Source: Euryodendron excelsum | Taxonomy: Eukaryota > Streptophyta > Magnoliopsida > Ericales > Pentaphylacaceae | DNA: 64,000 nucleotides | NCBI GenBank assembly: GCA_033060915.1 | Contig: CM065397.1 | Coordinates: 24,315,001-24,379,000 of the forward strand | Direction: 5' to 3' | Translations under genes and position numbers: made by a program | Part shown: positions 21,753 to 34,497 of the stretch, in pieces | Layout of the letters: each line of letters begins with the position of its first letter | How positions within the stretch are numbered: position 1 is the stretch's first letter | Notes under the pieces: generated by a model | What the model was told of the DNA's origin: nothing | Database searches by the model: none | What the model saw: the letters and a program-made list of their open reading frames with translations, nothing else

Positions 21753-23134
21753 AACTTTTTCTAATTACATAGTTTGCCATTGATTGTATAATAGTGGTGA
21801 ATGGAAAATGTTTTCCAAATGATTGACATTTGAATTTGATCCACTATAATCAACCGTTAGACATTAATTAGCCTAGCCATGCAATATACTTCCTGAAGGT
21901 CCATGAATCCCATTTCATCATCAATTCATGCCAAGTTTCATCTAATCAGATACCCCCAATAGCCATTTTATTGCAAATTCACTATGTGTTTATATAAAAT
22001 ATTAAATAATTGCATGGTCTCAATCTCAGTCAATTTCTCAAATTAAGATGTTCTAGGATTGAGGCCTAGAACGACAATTCTAAATGAAATTTTGTATATT
22101 ATTGTAAAGAAATTTTTTTTTTTTTTTGATAAAGAGGTGTTTTTTCTTCTGAATTTATTTAGTGTGTTGATTTTTGGACGTTTTCCTAATGGACCTTTTT
22201 TTTTCTTATATGGATCAAGGTCTTTTTCTCAAAAACAAATGAAAAACTATATAAGGAGTTAATACTGTATATGGTTAAAAACATTTTGAGCCCTCAAATA
22301 TATATATATATATATATATTTTGTATTTGTATGATTCATTTATAAATCTTTTGGAATTTTTCCTACCGGACCCTTTTTTCTTATCTTGGATCGGGGTCTT
22401 TTTCTCAAAAACAAATGTAGAAACTATATAAGGCATAAAAAATTTTGACCCTTCAAATTTTTTTGGTTGTATTTGCATGATTTATTTAACATTTTTATAT
22501 ATTTTTAAATATATTATTATAATACCAAAAATCACCTCATATATGTCTAGTCTATATATGTATAAGTTTCAATAAACATTTATTCTATCGGCACCTCCCA
22601 CAATTTAAAACCTTTCTTAAGCTATAATCTAATAAAATTTCTTTAAAATTTTTAAATAGTGGATTGTGGCTTCTACCGAATTTTTGTCTAAGAAATAATT
22701 AATTTGTCTTTTTTTCTTCATATTTTGCTAATGTTGAATAGAAGTTGGTTTGATTTTTATATCAAAATTTAATCTTGCATCCTAATATATTTTTAGTGCT
22801 TGGATTTAAAAATGCGTAAAAAAATTTTAAAATATAATATTTATATCAATAGGTTAAAAAATTTATGTTTAATTTTGACACCCGAAAAAGGAAATCATGG
22901 TCCCACCCCCTACTTCTTTCCCAATAAGTTCACCTTATTATCCAAGACTCCAACTAGGAATCCATAGGCTTCAAGTCCTTTGACCTCCTAAAGAATGAGG
23001 GAGAAGCTTGAGGAGAAAAATCAGAAGCAGATGTTGGTGATGATCTTTGAGCAGAAGTAGATAGTAGATTCATGAGAACAATTCAAACGTGCTTGAAAAT
23101 TTTAGCCACTTACATTCCATAGGAAAGAGAACCC
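21753..23134. other. AT-rich unassigned DNA
   Basis: No gene seen. Contains the duplicated block at 22173-22510 and a TA run at about 22297-22319. Confidence 0.5.
22173..22510. repeat. Diverged tandem duplication, unit about 175 bp
   Basis: Unit 1 at 22173-22348 and unit 2 at 22349-22510 share tttttctcaaaaacaaatg, actatataaggcat-like text, cctcaaat, and tatttgyatgattyattta. The TA run lies between the shared blocks. No coding sequence. Confidence 0.75.
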
Positions 23135-23137
23135 TTA

Positions 23138-23793
23138 GGCTATGTTTGGTACAAGTGTATGAAAAAAAATGGGAATAAGAATGAAATGATCATTCCCATT
23201 CCCTTGTTTGGTAAGACCAATGAACGATACTAAAATTGAATGGAATAAATTTTAGTGTATAATATGAAAATTCAATATTATGTCATATAAAAAATATTGA
23301 AAGTATTATATAAAAAATTTTAGTGGTGGTGATGACTGCAGTGGCGGCGAGCGGTTGTGGAAGCAGCAGTGGGGCGATGATGGGTGGTGGCAGTGACGGG
23401 GGTGGTGGTGGGGCGGTGAAGGCGGTGGCCAACGGTAGATGGTGGCGATGGGGTGGTGGAGGATAGCGGTGGCGGTGGATGGCGTGTGATTGTGGCTGAC
23501 GGTAGATCGTGGTGGTGGTTAGTGGCAATGCTAATGGTGAGAATTTTCAAGTTTTTTATTATTTTATTATTTTAATTTTTAAAATTAAAAAATATTTACC
23601 AAACATATTCTACTTTTTTAAAAAAAATTTGACAACAAAAATCTTACCAAATTTTATTTTATGCTCTTTCATGTAGACCATTCCCACTATTGAAATAGAG
23701 AATGACCATTCTACCTTTAAATAGTAGTACTAAACAAGGTAATGGAAATGAAATTGTGAATGACCATTCTATTCTCTTATACCAAACATAGCC
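23138..23793. mobile_element. Harbinger/Tourist-like element with TTA duplication
   Basis: 656 bp. Left terminus ggctatgtttggtacaag and right terminus (reversed) ggctatgtttggtataag, each flanked by tta (23135-23137 and 23794-23796). TTA duplication and a GGC...GTTTGG terminus fit PIF/Harbinger MITEs. The middle (23325-23545) is a GC-rich GGT/GGC-like low-complexity insert, unlike the AT-rich ends. Open frames there are repeat artefacts. Confidence 0.8.
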
Positions 23794-23796
23794 TTA

Positions 23797-24680
23797 GATC
23801 TCCTTGCACAATCCCACGTATGATACGGAATAAGAAAAAACAAATTTACAAAATAGCCACTGCAGTAGCCCCATAAGAAGGAGAAATTATTCAGTACTCC
23901 TGGAGTGCCATATGTTCTTACTCTTCTTCTTACATAGGGTGGGTTCCCACTTGTAACCTAATAAGAGAACCCCACCATTATGTAAGAGGTAGAGCAAGAA
24001 TGAAGTGGTGCGGAATAATGAGATGGAGAACCCTCATCCTTAAGGGAAATTAGGAAACAGAGGGCCTTAAAAGACTCGGTCAATTCAGGGTTTTCTTTAA
24101 AGTTATGAATTGTATGAGACAACCCATTTGTTTGTCTCTGAGACTTAACTCCACTATAGGGAGTTTCCAAGATATAGAAAAAAAAAAAAAAGATTAATTT
24201 ATTTCCCTTTAATGTGGTTTTGAATGTGAATGGATCATGGGTCACTTGGGTATTGACATAGAACAAATTTACAAGGTAGTAAATGGTTTTGTTGAGATCC
24301 ATTATGGGCATCCAATCCATTTGGTCAAACCATTCTCTATATTCACAACCAATACTGTCAAAGAATGTGAAGTCAAGAGTACTACTGTTAGAGCCTGTTG
24401 TTTCTCACAAGTCGTGTGTGTTCAGTGTTCGCTATACTAAAATTATTAAACAAGAAACTGAATTCAATTACTTAAAACCCATAACATATACAAGATAACA
24501 GATTATTCATTTCTACACAGAACAGTGAATAATTTAAAGCAAAAATAGAACGAAAATTAAATTGTAGAAACTTACAGTACTGCAGAATTCAACAATGCAA
24601 AGGACAAGAATGCCAGATTTTAACCGAGTCAAGTGTATGACACTTTCTCTTTAAGACAGATTCGGCCCCCACCACAGTGC
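23797..24680. other. Unassigned DNA left of BigLTR copy A
   Basis: No recognised gene. Includes an A run at 24179-24192. Open frames at 23958-24320 (minus) and 24237-24440 (plus) overlap and match no family I know. Confidence 0.4.
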
Positions 24681-26324
24681 CGTAAGCACCCCATTTTTTT
24701 GCCCACTCGGCAATCTTCGGTCTGACTAGACTCAGATTCAAACTTCATTGACACGTACAAGCCCGAACTGGCTTTCCAAATTCAATATAGTTAATCAACC
24801 GCTTTGCGAGCCCGCTGGGCCTAATAGAAATAAAATGACCAAAATACCCTTGGGGCACTGCTCAGTCCAATTTCAGTTGGCACATATTCTTAAAGACAGT
24901 AAGTCTATATTTCAATCTCAATTCTAATTCCAAATTCCAGTCAAGATCAGTCAAACTCAACTCAACGCGTCTTTTGAGAAAGTTGATCCCTCAAACAGTA
25001 ACTTCATCCAACACGGTACGTTTACCGAGAAAACACAAAACCCCTCGAAATGATAGGTCCCTTCATACTCGTCGACTGGGATAGAACCCATGCCCTTGAG
25101 ATGGTAGAGCTGTTCACTTCTAGCACTTACTAGCCTGCTAAAGTAGAATGTCTGCTATTCAGCACGCCGATTGGGGAAAGTACCTAAGGCCTCGAGGCGA
25201 TAAGACCATCCACCATCTTCCCGAGATCAAGCAATCTCTGAAATGAACGCACACCATCAGAGTGACGGAAACACTCACAGACATCCTAATTGTCAAAATG
25301 ATGGAAACACTTGCAAACAGGTTGGCATCGGGAATGCTAACAAACCCCTTATGTCATGGGATCGAACACGCCTCTTGGCCATGGCACGTTTACCGAAGGA
25401 TGGGATACCTTTGGAAACCAACTCATCACACACCTTTAGAGTGATAGAAACATTCAAGATCAAGGTCAACACTAGTGCCAACTAACCCATTTCGTTAAAA
25501 AATGACCAAAACACCCCAGCAAGCCCTATTGGCCCGCTTCTCAAGAAAGTACCTAAGACCTTAGAGTGGTAAGTCCACCCTTTTAGGATTGTCCCAAAGA
25601 TAATATAGCATGTTCTAGTACCTTCCAATCGCTTCAGAATTGATTCTAAGAGCATACGGTCAAAATGACCACTTTGCCACTATACATCCAATCGCCTCGG
25701 GAACCACACCGGCTTTGGATATCAACCAGTTATCTTCTAGGGATACTTCTAACAGTATTCTCAACCTTCCAATACCTTTTCGGACCATTCCAAGGTTATT
25801 CAAGTAAACGTGGTGCTAAATGACTGTTTTGCCCCCAATAGGTCGGTCACTTTTTTCAACCACACCGACTCTAGATATCAAATTAAAAATCTCTCAAAGC
25901 ACTCTTTATAGTGTTTCTAATCTTCGATTCTTCTCATGGTCAACCCCAGATCGATCCCAGTGTTTCTCGGATCAAATGACCGTTTTGTCCCTGGTGGGCC
26001 GATTACCCTTTTCAATTACTCCGGCTCTGGTTATCAAGCCGGTTACCTTTGAGGCACTCTTTTAGGGGTTCCCATCCATTCCCGGCTGAGTCTTGCTACT
26101 CAAAACCTTCTAGATCATTTTTGGACTTTCGGAGTCACTCATAGTGAAACGATGTCAAAAATTGCATGGTAGTCACTAGGATAGATACCCAAATCTTCTG
26201 ACTTGCATCCCAAAGGTCAAAGATCTGTTTCTTGCCAACCTAATAACTTTCCTAAGGGGGTGGTGTCAGGCCAAAATTAAGCCTGACGCCACTGCAACAG
26301 GCACCAAGGCCAATTTTGGTTGCC

Positions 26325-26332
26325 TATAAATA
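26325..26332 (+). promoter_or_regulatory. TATA box of BigLTR copy A
   Basis: tataaata, followed by a short GC-rich leader. The U3 hairpin gtcaggc/gcctgac lies about 35-55 bases upstream. Position agrees with the TATA-like site in copy 1 by alignment of the flanks. Confidence 0.6.
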
Positions 26333-27435
26333 CAGGCCACCCCCCACTGCATTCTGGTTTGGAAAAATAGATTTAGAAACTCTGCCTCTTTGAAAATAGC
26401 CTCTAAATTTTTCCTAAAACCCTAATTCTTTCAAGCCACTCTCCAAACCCCAACCTCCATACACTCTAAACATCTATACACTTGCCTCCCATCGTCGTTA
26501 AAGATCAAATACTGTATATTTAAAGTTCTAAAATTTCAAGCGAGTCTTCCATTGAAGCATTCAACCTAATAAGAAGACAATGTAGGATTCTATTTACTTT
26601 TATGTAATCCCCCTCTCTCTCTTCTCCATCCTAGTCCACTTGAACTATTCTCTATTTTAATCCCCATCTTCTACCCCCTCTTCTTGTGTGCTTGAAACAA
26701 AGGAACCTCCTGGTTCATGCCTAGGAAGGCCTTAGAGGAAGTCACCATGTGGAGGATTTTCTTCAAGTTCAATTTAAGACGGTGTGGGTCTGGCCCTCTT
26801 GATTATGTGGTGAAACCTAACCTTGTATGTTCACTTCCCTATTGCATTGTGGTTGTTATGTTTATGCATAGCATTCAATATCGCGTTCAAAAGCTTTCTT
26901 TAAAATTTGCATTAAGAAAAGTTATTTTGAAACTTTTTTTCAAAACTATAACCCTAAGATGATTCTAACTATTCCATAGTTAGGGTTGTTTTAGGAAGTT
27001 ATTATATTCAATGGCATCATCAAGGTCCATATTAAGGTTTCAAACCCTAGTTGTTTTCAAAATCACAACCCTAGAATGGTTCTAATCTTCTCATGATTAT
27101 AATCATTTTAGGAAAGTGAGATATTTAAGAAACTCTCAAAAGTCTATATTCAAACCTTTCTAAAATAGTTTTGCAAATCCACTTCCTAAAAATTCTTCTC
27201 AAAGATTTACTTTCCAAAAATTTTGAGTCTTAAAGTCCAAGTCAAAACCCTAGAGTCCATATTTGGAAACCCTAGGTTTCTCACATAAAATCATGACTTT
27301 CTATTTACATTAAATCATAGATTTTGAAAACCGTTTTCTACATGAAATTATAGATTTCCTAATTCAAAAATCACATAAAATGAAAGAATTTCAAAACTAA
27401 AGCTTTTCAATTTCAAGTCAAATCAAAATTTTCTA

Positions 27436-27600
27436 TTTTGAAAACCAAATCTTCATCTTCTATTTTTGGAAACAAAACCAAATCTTCATCTTCTATTTTT
27501 GGAAACCAAATCAAATCTTCAATTTTTGGAAACAAATCAAATCTTCCACCTTTGGAAATAAAATCCAATCCTCCCTTTGTGGAAATAAAATCAAAACTTT
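27436..27600 (+). repeat. Short tandem repeat in R-U5, about 27-33 bp unit
   Basis: Five diverged units of the type caaatcttc...tttttggaaacaaa. The same array occurs reversed at about 62760-62960 in the right arm and weakly at 1530-1630 in copy 1, so it belongs to the LTR family. Confidence 0.75.
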
Positions 27601-28851
27601 CCTAAAACAAAACTTTTCTTTTTCAATTAAAATTCAATATTTTCAATTCAAGTACATTGCATAAATCCTAGATCCTTGGATTGCTTAAATCCCAAGTTAC
27701 CTTAAACCTAGGTCACACCTTTTCAAACTCAATTTTTCAAATTCAATTTTTCTTAAATCAAATCTTTCCAAATTCTAACTTTCCAAATTTCAAATTCAAA
27801 CATTTCTTAATTTAAATCTTTCCAAAATCAAGTCTTTTCTAAAATGAAAACTTTTCTAAAATAAAACCTTCTTAATTCAAAACTTTCTAAAGTTAAACTT
27901 TCCTGAAATCAAGTTTTCTAAAATCAAACATTTCAAGTGCATGTTTTAATTCTAGGTTATCTAAGTCTTAGGATACGTAAGCCCTAATTCAACCCTATCC
28001 CTGAGTTAAGAAACTTCAACTCTTTTATAAGTCTTAAGTCTAAATCAAGATGGTTTTTAAACCCCAATTCAAGTCAAGATTATTTCAAAGTTCAATTCAA
28101 ACTTTTCAAAACAAGTCTAAGTTCTATTTCAAAGTTTAATTTCAAATTCAAGTTTTATTACAGAGTCAGCCCAAGTTCGATTTCAAATCAAAGTTTAATT
28201 TCAAATCTTTGAATCAAAGTTTAAATCAAACCCTTTTCAGGTCAAATTTTTCAAAGGCCACAAGTGTCCTTTCAAATCGAACAAGACCCCAAAGTATCTA
28301 TTTTTAATCAGACTACAAGTTCAAATTACGACTAACTTGATTCCTAACAAAGGGATACGTAGGCAACCCTCATGGGTGCGATCACAACCTCTTTTCAAAA
28401 TTTTAGTTTCCTTTTTCAAAATCTCTTTTCAAATTTAAATTATTTTCATGCACTTGCATATCATGTATCACATCATCCCTAAAGTGATGACAAAAACCTA
28501 TTTCTAAAATTTTCAAAGTGAATATAATTGGACATTTAGTAACCGGAAATTCTAAATAAGTGAACCTAGGTTGATAGGACATGTAGATACCGAAAGAGCA
28601 GGATAAGGTGATAGTCTAGTGCATCTTCTGTATACATAACCAATCCTCGAACCTACAATCATTGTTTTTAAAAGACCAAAACGGAGTTATTTTCAAAAAA
28701 ATGGCTTAAATCTTTCCAAAAGATTGTCAAACAACTTGTTTTCTTAAAACCCTCTCAAGAGAAAGTTTTTTTGAATTTTCCAAAAACCCTGGGTTTTATC
28801 TTTGGATTGTGCTTAGTTTTAGGTGACCTAACTCATCTTAACAAAGTTAGG

Positions 28852-28862
28852 TGGCGACTCTA
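28852..28862 (+). other. Primer-site-like sequence of BigLTR copy A
   Basis: TGGCGACTCTA, agreeing in 10 of 11 bases with TGGCGACTCCA, the start of the tRNA-Arg type primer site known from Tat/Ogre elements. The match does not continue (aatc follows), so the assignment is tentative. The same stretch is at about 61545-61555 (minus) and, as TGGTGACTCCA, at about 117-127. Confidence 0.4.
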
Positions 28863-29599
28863 AATCTTTTTTTTTGTAAAACCCTTATTCAAATTAATTT
28901 TTAATTGGAACCTAGTCGCACTCGTCCCTCTAGGAGGATAAGTTCTAACGATATAGTACAGTATGTGTTTCCCACACTTAAGTGCGAAAACTAGGGCACG
29001 ATAGCGGAGGCGCATAAAAGGTTAGGCTATTGTCATGTCTCTTCACCCTTCACTCACCTCGAATCTTCGATTAACATGTCCAATCTTATCAACTTCAAAA
29101 TTTTCAAAATCAAACCTTTCAAAGTTGTTTTCAAAAAATGTCATCACTTGCATTCAATTCACATTCAATCATTTTATCTTGCGTTAAGTTTGTCATCAAT
29201 GTACTGAGTTCTTTGCATTTTATTTTGTAGGTGGACCATGTTCACATTTACTTTTATTGTCCATATAAATTGCCATGCATGAGAGGATGGATGGGAGTTA
29301 TTGGGCCCTTTCCTCCATTTTTCAAAAACATTTCACACACACATTGCACGTGCATTAGAATTTGCATATTTGTATTCTTGACCTGATTATGTCCTTTCTA
29401 GTTAGAAGGAAGAATGCTATATTGGTTATGGGCAGATGTTGTGTCAGTATCTTAGCCTAAAGCCTCTTGATGATTCCCCCACTCGAATCACTAATCAATA
29501 ATGGCACCAACTCAGGGAGTAAGCCTAGGCTTGAAGCTCTGGGAACCGAGCTTTTTAAGAAGCATTAGTAACCCCCAACCTCATGCTCATGTAGCACCC

Positions 29600-30730
29600 T
29601 ATGCATAGCCAAACCTCTGCCGAATTTAAGACACGCGTCAATTTCAAAACCAACGAGGACGGGGTGACCGCTTCACTTTTCCTTACTTTTTGTCCAGTTC
29701 AACTGCTTAAATCCTGCTGTTATATTGCTCCAGCATTCTCTACTGCTATGTTATTGTCATACTACTCATGCATCGAACTCAATTGCAAGACAAAAGTTCT
29801 AAAGTAATTTAAGTCACTGCATTCCATGCATATGATCAACTCAAAGAGAATGGTCTAAAACTACTCTTGTTCAAACCAAAGCCTACCTAAATTCCTAAGG
29901 GTACCAAGTGACCTAAGGATTCATGGCATACATTAAAATCATCTCATAAAGAGGGGCTCCAATCTCTCTCCGCTCACAAAGATAAGGATGCCAAAAAGAG
30001 AAGGGGCAATCTGGAACCAAGGTCTTGCACTGACCTCCATCGAAAAAGACAAATTCGCAGACTCAAGAGTAGTTTAGGATTTCAAATGTAAAATTAGATA
30101 GGCGAAAGTCCTAAGGAAAATGTTCCCATCCCTTTAAATGTATTTTTGAAGTTTTTGTGTACAAAGGGAACTCATTTCAACAAAACTATCATTTATACTT
30201 TTTGCAAATGAATGAATGTTTCATGTCTTCTTTCCTCTTCCCATCTCCCAAGGCCAAGAACACGAAAGACTGAAGCAAGGGCAAAAGGGGTTCTTTTAAA
30301 ACTGCTCATCTACTACCATTATGCTACTCACATATTCACTACTATTATGTTCATGCCTCGATATCCATTCCAAGACAAGAGTTTCAAGAAACTCTAATCA
30401 TTACATCCTCATGCATTTAATCAACTACAAAGAAAAAGGAATAATCCGATCTCATGCTAATCAAACCTACCTAGACTCATAAGGGTTTCCCTAACCCTAA
30501 GGATTCATGGCATGTATAGAACCATATTTCAAGAGAGGCCCAAATCTATCTCTATTCATGAAGGTGGGATTGCCTAAGCAAAGAAGCATTAACTGCCCCA
30601 TGTTGAAGAGTTATTGTATTACATACATGGGAAAAACTCCACCTCTAAAATGGTCTCAGCATCATGCTTAGATTTACTCAAAGAAGAGACCTCCATAGGA
30701 TATGCATTTCATAAAACCTTTAATTCCATA
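29600..30730 (+). repeat. Two diverged direct repeats of about 0.6 kb in the BigLTR internal region
   Basis: Blocks near 29760-29990 and 30350-30580 share the order: catgcatcgaactc-like text, atgcatatgatcaact, aaggattcatggcat, agaggggctc, tctctct.cgctca-like text. The right arm shows the same pair reversed (about 59600-60800). No conserved reading frame links the copies. Confidence 0.6.
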
Positions 30731-33558
30731 TGCTAATTGCATTTTTTTTCTTTTTCTTTTTCCTGGCCCAAGAGCACAACCAAACCTATGGGACCCTCCA
30801 ACATCCCACCCAGTTCATAAGATGCTCTCTCCCAACCATCACCTCGGCACCATGTTGCCACTCCACCCAATCCTCAAGCTTAGTCACCCTTGTGTAATCA
30901 GATAAAACACACAGCAAATAAAGTGTGGAGGACGGCGGCATGACTCCAAAACCCATTTGAGGGGTTTTTTCCGAAAAAGGGGAATTTTTTTCAAACTCAT
31001 CTTTCAACTTTTAATTCTAATTTGAGCATGAAAACAATAACATCTAAATGAAAATGGTTCAAATTTTTCATGTTTATATCAATTGTCTTAGGAATAATGT
31101 TTTACTCCAAGAATTTTCCCCCAAAAAGTTTTATCCCGACTTGGAGGATGAGATAACATAAGCAACACCTTCAGTAGAAACAATCTCTGACTCCGAAAAG
31201 AGGGGAGAGAGAAATAGAAAGTGCAAAGAAAAGGGAATACACAGGGATGAGAGATGAGAATTAATCACATAGCTCATTGAAGTCCAAGGAGTGACCCCCA
31301 AAAGATGTCCTAGCAAAACATCAAGTATCTACACCCTCAAAAGGAAGATAGCACACATTGGCAAGCCTGGGATGATTGAATCCTTGAAAAAAAAATCAAA
31401 AAAACCAAAAAGATTTTTGATAATATTTGTCCTACATGTGCACAATTACTGGGGCAAATATTCAATTATGAACAGATTAATGTGCATGCTTCTTTAAGAT
31501 TGAATTTTGTGCGCATGACCACTTGCATAAATATGAGTCAATGATTTTGATGATCTTTACCATATTGGCGATCCATGTTTAGCTTAATGTACAATTCTCA
31601 AGACTTCTTAGAATCTGGAATCCGCTTTTATGATCTATTTTAGATGGTTCCACTATTGTTAAAGATTCGCAGATTGTCACACACCTAGATTGACCTTTTG
31701 TCGATTCCCTCCACCATCACTTATGGAAAGAGCTATCAATGAGTCTGAGTGTAGCTACCATTGTTATATAACATGAAGAGAAGGCTACCTACTTATGTGT
31801 GTGAAAGCCGCCATATCTTTATGTTTCAGTATTTTTATCATTGGAGAGATAGGGTCGGAATTCTATAAGAAAAGAAAAAAAGAAAAAGAAGAAGAAGAAA
31901 CATTGAGAGCATGGGATGAGATAGGTTTGACTTCTAGGCGTGTTAATCGGTGAGCTATTAAACATGGTACAGCATCTTAGATCACGCCCAGGGTCCTTAT
32001 TCTTATTGGTCTCAGTGAAGTTCACACTTAGGTCACTACGTTGTTGCCGATATGGTCTTGATCGTCTCGTGACCAACTGTGCTCATTTTGTGTGATTTTA
32101 TGCATATTTGATATTGAGCTTTTCAAGCTAGGTCGCATCTTAATATTCATGAATATATATTTGCCCTACATTGATTGATCATGTCTTTATAGGGCTCCTA
32201 TAATTTGAAAAGTTCAAAGGTTCTGCATAAAAAAAATTTGGGCTTTCCTGCACTTGTTAATAACTTTCAAAGTCTTTTCGAACTGAAGAAGGAAGCTACC
32301 TATTGCTTTGCCAAAAGGCAATGTTGGCTGTCACTCAAAAGAGTCCACAAATCCTTAAAGAAATTCCTAAAAAAAGCTAAGAGGCCCACCCCAGAGAATT
32401 TTTCCTTTCACAAGAGAGAGAGGGAAAATGAGCCAAGAGGTTAGATCTTTGAAAATAGTGCAAGTGCTACCACATCCTGACAAGAAAATGGCAGAACCAG
32501 AAAGGGAGAACCACAAAAGAAGAACAAAAATTCAAAAAACTGCCTGATTGTAGGATGAAAATGAACCATGGGGCAACCCCGGGGGCATGCATACATTTTC
32601 ATACACATATAAAACCTGTGCATTTTACCAAAATAGAATTGGCATAGATAAACTATTTTTGCACAAAACTTTCTCTCTGTCTATCTCTCTCTCAAACAGG
32701 AAATAGGGAATGTGGCAGAGCACAAAAAGGAGTTGAAGCCACCTCGCAACCAACTAAGCAAGCTCATGCAATCTCTAGCACTGGCACACGCCTCAGAAAA
32801 CCCGAATTTCCATCCATAGTTGATAAAAAAAAAAAGAGAATGGGGCAACGACCTACCCTCGACCTCCCAATCAACCCTGAATCAACCATTTTCAAACCAT
32901 GAAAATTGGGGCGACACCGTGCCTTGCACCTCCCATTTCAAACCAGCTGATCCGTTCAAAGCAAACCAACCAAGGATGTTCAACCTTACAGATACTTCAA
33001 AAACCTTTCAAAAGAGACCTCACCCCCTCCAGAAACCAACTCGAGATGCTCAACTTCAGACAAACGCAACCCCTCATAATACAGTCAAAAAGAATCTTGC
33101 CATGCCTAACAAAAGTTGAACCAGACAATCAAGAAAATGCCATGCATTCTAACCCCAAGAGAAGGCTAGCCACTGATCTACTAAACCACTAAGAAATCAT
33201 GCATTCTTGTCAACTTGCTTTGGTCAGCTCCTTGGATAGCACATGAACCCTAATTGAGCTTCATGTAATGTGTATTACATACACATATTTTGATTATATC
33301 CTTGTTCACCAGATAAGAAACTACAAGACCGTCAAACATTAGAAAAAACAAATAACATTAGAGGGAACTTGTTTTTAGTTTCACTTCGTGTTATTTATTT
33401 GTCTGTGGTATGCAACTTTGTTTTATATAGAAGATTTAAATTTTCCCTCGGTTTTACATAAAATGTCACCATATCCCATGTAAGTGTATCGGTGCTCGGA
33501 AGAAATGCCACCATTTCAATCTACTTTAATGATGCTTTTGTATAAGCATTGCCATAGT

Positions 33559-33963
33559 CAGTGGCGGAGCCAAAAAAATATATCCAGGAGGGGCAACTAT
33601 TAATAAAAACTAAGGAAATTTATTTTTTTAATAATCAACAATGGACCAATAGAGTATTTAACTTCCATACATATACGTATAATATATATAAGTTTAAATA
33701 TATAATATATAATGAGATTTTTAATACAAAATAATATTTAAGTGGGGCATTTATAAATTTTTAAAGGAGCAAATTGAGAAGTATTTCACAAATTGTTAGT
33801 TAAAATAACATTCTTGAAAACTTGAAGGGGTGCATTTACAAATTTCAGAAGAGGCAAATGAAATTTTTTTTCAAATTTATAGGCAAAAAAAAATTCTTCA
33901 AAATTTGAGGAGGGGTGCAATTTCCCTTTCTGGGCCTTACATTGACTCTGCCTCTGGCCACAG
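33559..33963. mobile_element. hAT-like MITE inside the left arm
   Basis: Starts cagtggcggagccaaaa and ends ttgactctgcctctggccac, a GGCGGAGCC-type terminus common among plant hAT MITEs. AT-rich interior without coding. The right arm has the same insertion at about 53755-54156, so it predates the divergence of the arms. Confidence 0.5.
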
Positions 33964-34284
33964 TCCATGTCAACTTGTCATTTGCAAGCAGCTGGAAAAC
34001 TTTTTGGCAAGAGATTCTTCCCGGGACGTGTCAAAGGCGGGCATAAAGTGTCGGGAATTGTCTGGAAATGGTATTGACCAAAGATTCTTCCCGGCATATG
34101 TCAAACCCCAGCAAATGCATCGAATGCTTTTACAACAAAGCGCGGGGTATTTTTGTAATGTTTTTTACCCAACGTCTCTTGTGGCGATGTTTTCTTTTAA
34201 CTATGGAAAATGCTAGCTACATAGGCATTGTTTCAGTTTGGTGGCATTTTTGAAGTGTCGGCTATGGCCTTATTTGTTGTAGTG
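33964..34284 (-). mobile_element. CACTA-type end in the left arm
   Basis: The minus strand begins CACTACAACAAATAAGGCC at 34284, a CACTA superfamily terminus. Repeated subterminal blocks (gattcttcccgg...gtcaaa at about 34014 and 34083) follow. The internal continuation is interrupted by the hAT-like MITE, and I could not place the other terminus. The same end is at 53433 in the right arm. Confidence 0.55.
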
Positions 34285-34497
34285 ACATTTTATTTGGTGA
34301 AAGTGAACCTTAGAGGATTCCGTGATTCGTTTTTTTAGGCTTAACCTCAAGAAATAAAGTGTAATTTACTCTTTTTAAAATCTTAAATTTTATCATTAGA
34401 GGGAAACAGTAAAACATGACACAAGAAAAAACAAAAAGGAATTCTCATCCTTCTGTAAATAGCTCTATTCGAGATGATGATTCATAAATCAAAGATG

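Larger units (their letters stand above)
24681..28843 (+). repeat. LTR of BigLTR copy A
   Basis: About 4.16 kb. Starts cGTAAGCACCCC, matching the TGTAAGCAGCC start of copy 1 with TG changed to CG, and ends ttaaca eight bases before TGGCGACTC. TATA box at 26325. R-U5 is pyrimidine-rich with a 33-bp-like repeat at about 27440-27600. The open frame at 26717-26962 has a counterpart in the right arm (63404-63619) only because the LTRs are homologous. Confidence 0.6.
24681..34497 (+). mobile_element. BigLTR copy A, left arm of large inverted repeat
   Basis: Plus-strand copy of the same family as 1-3967: LTR 24681-28843, primer-site-like TGGCGACTCTA at 28852, then about 5.6 kb of internal DNA without recognised protein domains. 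From about 26360 to 34497 it matches the reverse complement of 53224-64000 almost throughout. No gag-pol and no 3' LTR are seen, so this is either a large non-coding derivative or a truncated element. The similarity to the other arm stops right after gattcataaatcaa. Confidence 0.75.

Noticed and set aside
23283..23550. Pro/Thr/His-rich open frames on the minus strand
   Set aside because: Products of the GGT/GGC-like low-complexity island; two frames are open at once with no domain.
26717..26962. Shared open frame in the LTRs of copies A and B (also 63404-63619)
   Set aside because: Similarity is explained by LTR homology; the start differs, copy 1 does not keep it, and no protein family fits.
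33300..33340. Second CACTA terminus (actacaagaccgtc) paired with 34284
   Set aside because: Only the short ctacaag core matches, without subterminal repeats, so the pairing is not supported.
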